From Bacillus velezensis (GTDB lineage Bacteria; Bacillota; Bacilli; Bacillales; Bacillaceae), in contig NZ_LLZC01000012.1 in the NCBI RefSeq assembly GCF_001461825.1, positions 682,001 to 746,000 of the forward strand: 64,000 bases of DNA, written 5' to 3'. Under the pieces are notes generated by a model. It saw only the letters and a program-made list of their open reading frames with translations. It was not told the origin of the DNA and did no database searches. Shown one piece after another: positions 60,798 to 64,000 of this stretch (position 1 is its first letter; every line of letters begins with the position of its first letter). The position numbers and the translations under genes are program-made.

Positions 60798-61542
60798 TCA
60801 AATCATTCAGCAGAAAAAAGAAGAAATCAAATCCATCGTGCTGCCGGAAACCTGTCAAATTGAACGGAGATCCTTTAAAAAAGCGCTCCTGAACCCGAAC
60901 CGTTTTATCGGGCTGATTGCCGAAGTGAAAAAAGCTTCGCCGTCTAAAGGATTGATTAAAGAGCATTTTGTTCCGGAAACGATTGCGGCGGATTATGAAG
61001 CGGCTAAAGCCGACGCCCTTTCAGTTCTCACGGATACCCGTTTTTTTCAGGGGAGAAATCAATTTCTGACAGATATTAAACAAACCGTGTCTCTACCCGT
61101 GCTGAGAAAAGATTTTATTATTGATTCCCTTCAGGTGGAGGAATCGTTCAGGATCGGCGCCGATGCCATTTTGCTGATCGGGGAAGCGCTGGAACCTTCA
61201 GAGCTTCATGAGCTTTATCTGGAAGCCCGCGAGAAGGGCATGGACGTTCTCGTTGAAGTCCATGATGAAACTGTGCTTGAACGGATTTTACAAGTGTTTC
61301 AGCCGGACATTCTCGGCATAAACAACCGGGACTTAAAAACGTTCCGTACTTCTGTTTCGCAAACGGAAAAAATAGCGCAGCTTGTACCGGACGGCTGCCT
61401 GCTGGTCAGCGAAAGCGGCATCGGTTCTTTGGCTGACCTGCAATTTGTCAACAAGCACGGGGCGCAGGCTGTATTGGCCGGAGAATCCTTAATGAGAGAG
61501 AATTCGCAGCAAAAGGCGATCCGCGGACTGTTCGGGGAGTGA
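60790..61542 (+). CDS. trpC: Indole-3-glycerol phosphate synthase
   Basis: TIM-barrel enzyme that decarboxylates and closes the indole ring. It has 250 residues. Catalytic and phosphate-binding motifs are [45 protein letters not shown] and VSESGI. ATG lies in the trpD end. It is not fused to trpF, unlike in enterobacteria. Confidence 0.97.
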   Translation: MLDQIIQQKKEEIKSIVLPETCQIERRSFKKALLNPNRFIGLIAEVKKASPSKGLIKEHFVPETIAADYEAAKADALSVLTDTRFFQGRNQFLTDIKQTVSLPVLRKDFIIDSLQVEESFRIGADAILLIGEALEPSELHELYLEAREKGMDVLVEVHDETVLERILQVFQPDILGINNRDLKTFRTSVSQTEKIAQLVPDGCLLVSESGIGSLADLQFVNKHGAQAVLAGESLMRENSQQKAIRGLFGE

Positions 61543-61546
61543 CGAT

Positions 61547-62200
61547 ATGAAAAAGCCTGAGTTAAAGTACTGCGGAATACGATCGAAGCGTGATTATGAA
61601 CTTGCGGCAGCTTCAGAAGCGGATTATCTGGGATTTATTTTTGCCGCAAGCAAACGGAGAGTAACGCCGGATGAGATCCGGAAATGGAAAGAGCAGGTCC
61701 GGACAGACAAGAAACATGTCGGAGTATTTGTAAATGAAACGATAGAAAACATTGCTCAAATCGCCTCTGATCTGGCACTTGACGCCATCCAGCTTCACGG
61801 TGATGAATCGCCTGAGGATGCCCGCCGCCTCCGCCCGCTTGTGCGCTCGGAAATATGGAAAGCGCTCCATCACGGGGAAGGAACGCTCCGTCAGATGACT
61901 CAATTTGCACCTGCTGTCGACGGCTATGTCATTGATTCTTCAGTAAAAGGAATGAGAGGCGGCACGGGAATCGCGTTTTCATGGGCCCGTGTCCCCTTGT
62001 ACCGAAAGCAGGCTCAAAATGCAAACAAGCGCTGTTTTATCGCGGGCGGCGTTAATCCTGGAACGATTACCGGCTTACTGAGATCGCGTCCGTGCGGTAT
62101 AGATCTTGCCAGCGGAATTGAAAAAAACGGACAAAAGGATCAAACACTGATCCGGCTTTTAGAAGAAAGGATGAACCACTATGTATCCATATCCAAATGA
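61547..62200 (+). CDS. trpF: Phosphoribosylanthranilate isomerase
   Basis: Amadori rearrangement of phosphoribosylanthranilate. It has 217 residues, a TIM barrel. The catalytic cysteine is in LKYCGIRS and the general acid aspartate in [17 protein letters not shown]-terminal phosphate site is AGGVNPGTI and [12 protein letters not shown] follows GGGGAGTGA. It overlaps trpB by 20 bases. Confidence 0.95.
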   Translation: MKKPELKYCGIRSKRDYELAAASEADYLGFIFAASKRRVTPDEIRKWKEQVRTDKKHVGVFVNETIENIAQIASDLALDAIQLHGDESPEDARRLRPLVRSEIWKALHHGEGTLRQMTQFAPAVDGYVIDSSVKGMRGGTGIAFSWARVPLYRKQAQNANKRCFIAGGVNPGTITGLLRSRPCGIDLASGIEKNGQKDQTLIRLLEERMNHYVSISK

Positions 62201-63383
62201 AATCGGAAGATACGGCGAATTCGGCGGCAAATTTGTCCCTGAAACATTGATGCGGCCCCTTGAGGAAATCGAAACGGCTTTCACAGAATTAAAGAATGAT
62301 CCCGTTTTTCATGCCGAATATAAAAAACTATTGTTTGATTACTCCGGAAGACCGACCGCATTAACGTTCGCAGACAGGGTGTCAGAGTATTTGGGAGGGG
62401 CGAAAATCTATCTGAAAAGAGAAGATTTAAACCATACCGGCTCTCATAAAATTAACAACGCGTTAGGCCAGATTCTGCTTGCCAAAAAGATGGGCAAAAC
62501 GAAAATCATCGCCGAAACCGGTGCGGGACAGCACGGTGTGGCTGCCGCGACAGCCGCCGCAAAATTCGGCTTTAAGTGTACGGTTTTTATGGGTGAAGAA
62601 GACGTTGCGCGCCAGTCGCTGAACGTATTCCGGATGAAACTGCTCGGCGCGGAAGTGGTGCCGGTCACAAGCGGAAACGGCACGCTGAAAGATGCGACGA
62701 ATGAGGCGATCAGGTATTGGGTCCAGCATTGTGAAGATCATTTCTATCTTATCGGTTCTGTAGTGGGGCCGCACCCATATCCGTATATCGTTCGCGAATT
62801 TCAGAAAATCATCGGCGAGGAAGCGAAAGAACAGCTCCGCCGGGTTGAAGGAACGCTCCCGGATAAGGTTGTTGCATGTGTCGGCGGCGGAAGCAATGCG
62901 ATAGGCATTTTTCAGGCCTTTTTAGACGAAGATACTGAGCTGATCGGCGCCGAGGCTGCCGGAAAAGGAATTGATACACCGCTGCATGCGGCAACGATCG
63001 CAAAAGGGACGCTCGGGGTGATTCACGGTTCAATGACCTATTTAATACAAGATGAATACGGGCAGATTATCGAACCGTATTCCATTTCAGCAGGCCTTGA
63101 TTACCCGGGGATCGGCCCTGAGCACGCCTATCTGCATAAAAGCGGCCGTGTAACGTACGAAAGCGTGACAGACGATGAAGCGATTGCCGCGTTACGTCTG
63201 CTTTCTGAAACAGAAGGTATTCTTCCGGCTATTGAATCTGCCCACGCTCTGGCAAAAGCGTTTGAAATGGCAAAAGACATGGATAAAGACAAAATCATTC
63301 TCGTCAGTTTGTCGGGAAGAGGAGATAAAGATGTTCATACGCTGATGAATGTTTTGGAAAACGGGGTGGAGACACATGTTTAA
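62181..63383 (+). CDS. trpB: Tryptophan synthase beta chain
   Basis: PLP enzyme joining indole and serine to form tryptophan. It has 400 residues. The PLP lysine K90 is in [11 protein letters not shown]. The phosphate loop GGGSNAIG and the GAGQHGVA catalytic block are present. ATG follows AGAAAGGATG inside trpF. It overlaps trpA by 8 bases, coupling production of the two subunits. Confidence 0.97.
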   Translation: MYPYPNEIGRYGEFGGKFVPETLMRPLEEIETAFTELKNDPVFHAEYKKLLFDYSGRPTALTFADRVSEYLGGAKIYLKREDLNHTGSHKINNALGQILLAKKMGKTKIIAETGAGQHGVAAATAAAKFGFKCTVFMGEEDVARQSLNVFRMKLLGAEVVPVTSGNGTLKDATNEAIRYWVQHCEDHFYLIGSVVGPHPYPYIVREFQKIIGEEAKEQLRRVEGTLPDKVVACVGGGSNAIGIFQAFLDEDTELIGAEAAGKGIDTPLHAATIAKGTLGVIHGSMTYLIQDEYGQIIEPYSISAGLDYPGIGPEHAYLHKSGRVTYESVTDDEAIAALRLLSETEGILPAIESAHALAKAFEMAKDMDKDKIILVSLSGRGDKDVHTLMNVLENGVETHV

Positions 63384-64000
63384 TCTGCGAGATTCTGAAA
63401 AATTATTTATCCCTTTTATTACAGCTGGCGATCCGCTTCCTGACATTTCTGTTGAGCTGGCAATATCATTGCAGAATGCAGGCGCGTCTGCCCTTGAAAT
63501 CGGCGTTCCTTACACAGATCCGCTTGCGGACGGACCCGTCATACAACGGGCTTCAAAACGGGCTCTGGAAAACGGAATGAATATCGTAAAAGCAATTGAA
63601 CTTGGCGGCAAAATGAAAAAAAACGGCGTTCATATTCCAATTATCCTCTTTACGTATTATAATCCTGTGTTACAATTAGAAAAAGAACACTTTTTCGCTT
63701 TACTGCGGGAAAACGACATAGACGGTCTGCTTGTACCCGACCTTCCATTAGAGGAAAGCGCCCTTTTGCAAATGACATGCAAAAAGGAGAACATCGCTTA
63801 TATCTCACTGGTTGCGCCGACAAGTGAAGACCGTTTGAAAATAATTACTGAACAGGCCTGCGGCTTTGTGTATTGTGTATCCTCTTTAGGAGTGACGGGC
63901 GTACGCAGCGAATTCGATCCGTCTGTATACTCTTTCATTCGTAAGGTGAAAGAATTCAGCTCTGTTCCGGTGGCGGTCGGTTTTGGCATTTCAAACCGCA
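63376..64000 (+). CDS. trpA: Tryptophan synthase alpha chain, N-terminal part (cut by window end)
   Basis: Cleaves indole-3-glycerol phosphate to indole, which is channelled to TrpB. About 208 of an expected 265 or so residues are visible, with no stop before base 64000. Catalytic residues E41 and D52 lie in [15 protein letters not shown]. The loop [12 protein letters not shown] and the start of the phosphate site VGFGIS are seen. ATG 63376 follows GGGGTGGAG. Confidence 0.96.
   Translation, partial: MFNLRDSEKLFIPFITAGDPLPDISVELAISLQNAGASALEIGVPYTDPLADGPVIQRASKRALENGMNIVKAIELGGKMKKNGVHIPIILFTYYNPVLQLEKEHFFALLRENDIDGLLVPDLPLEESALLQMTCKKENIAYISLVAPTSEDRLKIITEQACGFVYCVSSLGVTGVRSEFDPSVYSFIRKVKEFSSVPVAVGFGISNR

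Overview
The window is a stretch of ordinary chromosome from a member of the Bacillus subtilis group. Protein sequences and gene order are closest to what I recall for B. amyloliquefaciens / B. velezensis: almost every gene is an obvious but non-identical relative of its B. subtilis counterpart, in the same order from spoVAF to trpA. This assignment rests on memory of family sequences, not on a search. About 60 protein genes are called. Only ypuA, ypuF, a 29-residue YjcZ-like gene, serA, fer and the small ypzI lie on the minus strand. I see no rRNA, tRNA, insertion sequence, prophage, CRISPR array or defence locus.

Layout. 1-5.7 kb: end of spoVAF, lysA, ypuA (ECF-type promoter), ppiB, a DUF1453/CcdC-like membrane protein, sipS signal peptidase and ypuD. 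5.7-10.1 kb: riboflavin operon ribD-ribE-ribBA-ribH-ribT behind an FMN riboswitch. 10.1-16.2 kb: ypuF, a YjcZ-like peptide gene with a sigma-K-like promoter, condensin subunits scpA-scpB, ypuI, the sporulation cortex operon dacB-spmA-spmB (sigma-E-like promoter) and rluB. 16.2-24 kb: resABC-resDE (cytochrome c maturation and the redox two-component system) and sigX-rsiX (ECF sigma factor and anti-sigma). 24-27.1 kb: serA, the second FMN riboswitch driving the flavin transporter ribU, and ferredoxin. 27.3-33.4 kb: ypbB-recQ-ypbD-ypbE, ypbF, ypbG and the MecA paralogue ypbH. 33.5-39 kb: an intact gudB glutamate dehydrogenase, ypdA, prsW, and the germination pair sleB-ypeB. 39-44 kb: ypfA (c-di-GMP receptor), ypfB, cmk, the S1-repeat protein ypfD, fni, ypzI and yphA. 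44-50.3 kb: der, gpsA, yphE-yphF, spoIVA and hbs. 50.3-64 kb: mtrA-mtrB, hepS-menG-hepT (menaquinone), ndk, cheR, then the aromatic supraoperon aroF-aroB-aroH-trpEDCFBA, with trpA cut by the window end.

Several circuits are complete within the window. Two FMN riboswitches control synthesis and uptake of the same vitamin about 20 kb apart. sigX has a promoter matching its own ECF-type consensus and is followed by its anti-sigma gene. mtrB encodes the TRAP protein whose target, a (G/U)AG-repeat leader, sits ahead of trpE about 7 kb downstream. Sporulation genes (dacB-spmAB, spoIVA, sleB-ypeB, the YjcZ-like gene) are scattered among housekeeping genes, with compartment-specific promoter matches.

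I found no large undescribed system. The more interesting points are regulatory or small-scale: a TRAP array with only nine regularly spaced triplets, hairpins in the lysA, hbs and der leaders, two very small genes on the minus strand, an unexplained segment between gpsA and yphE, and a DUF1453 gene between ppiB and sipS.
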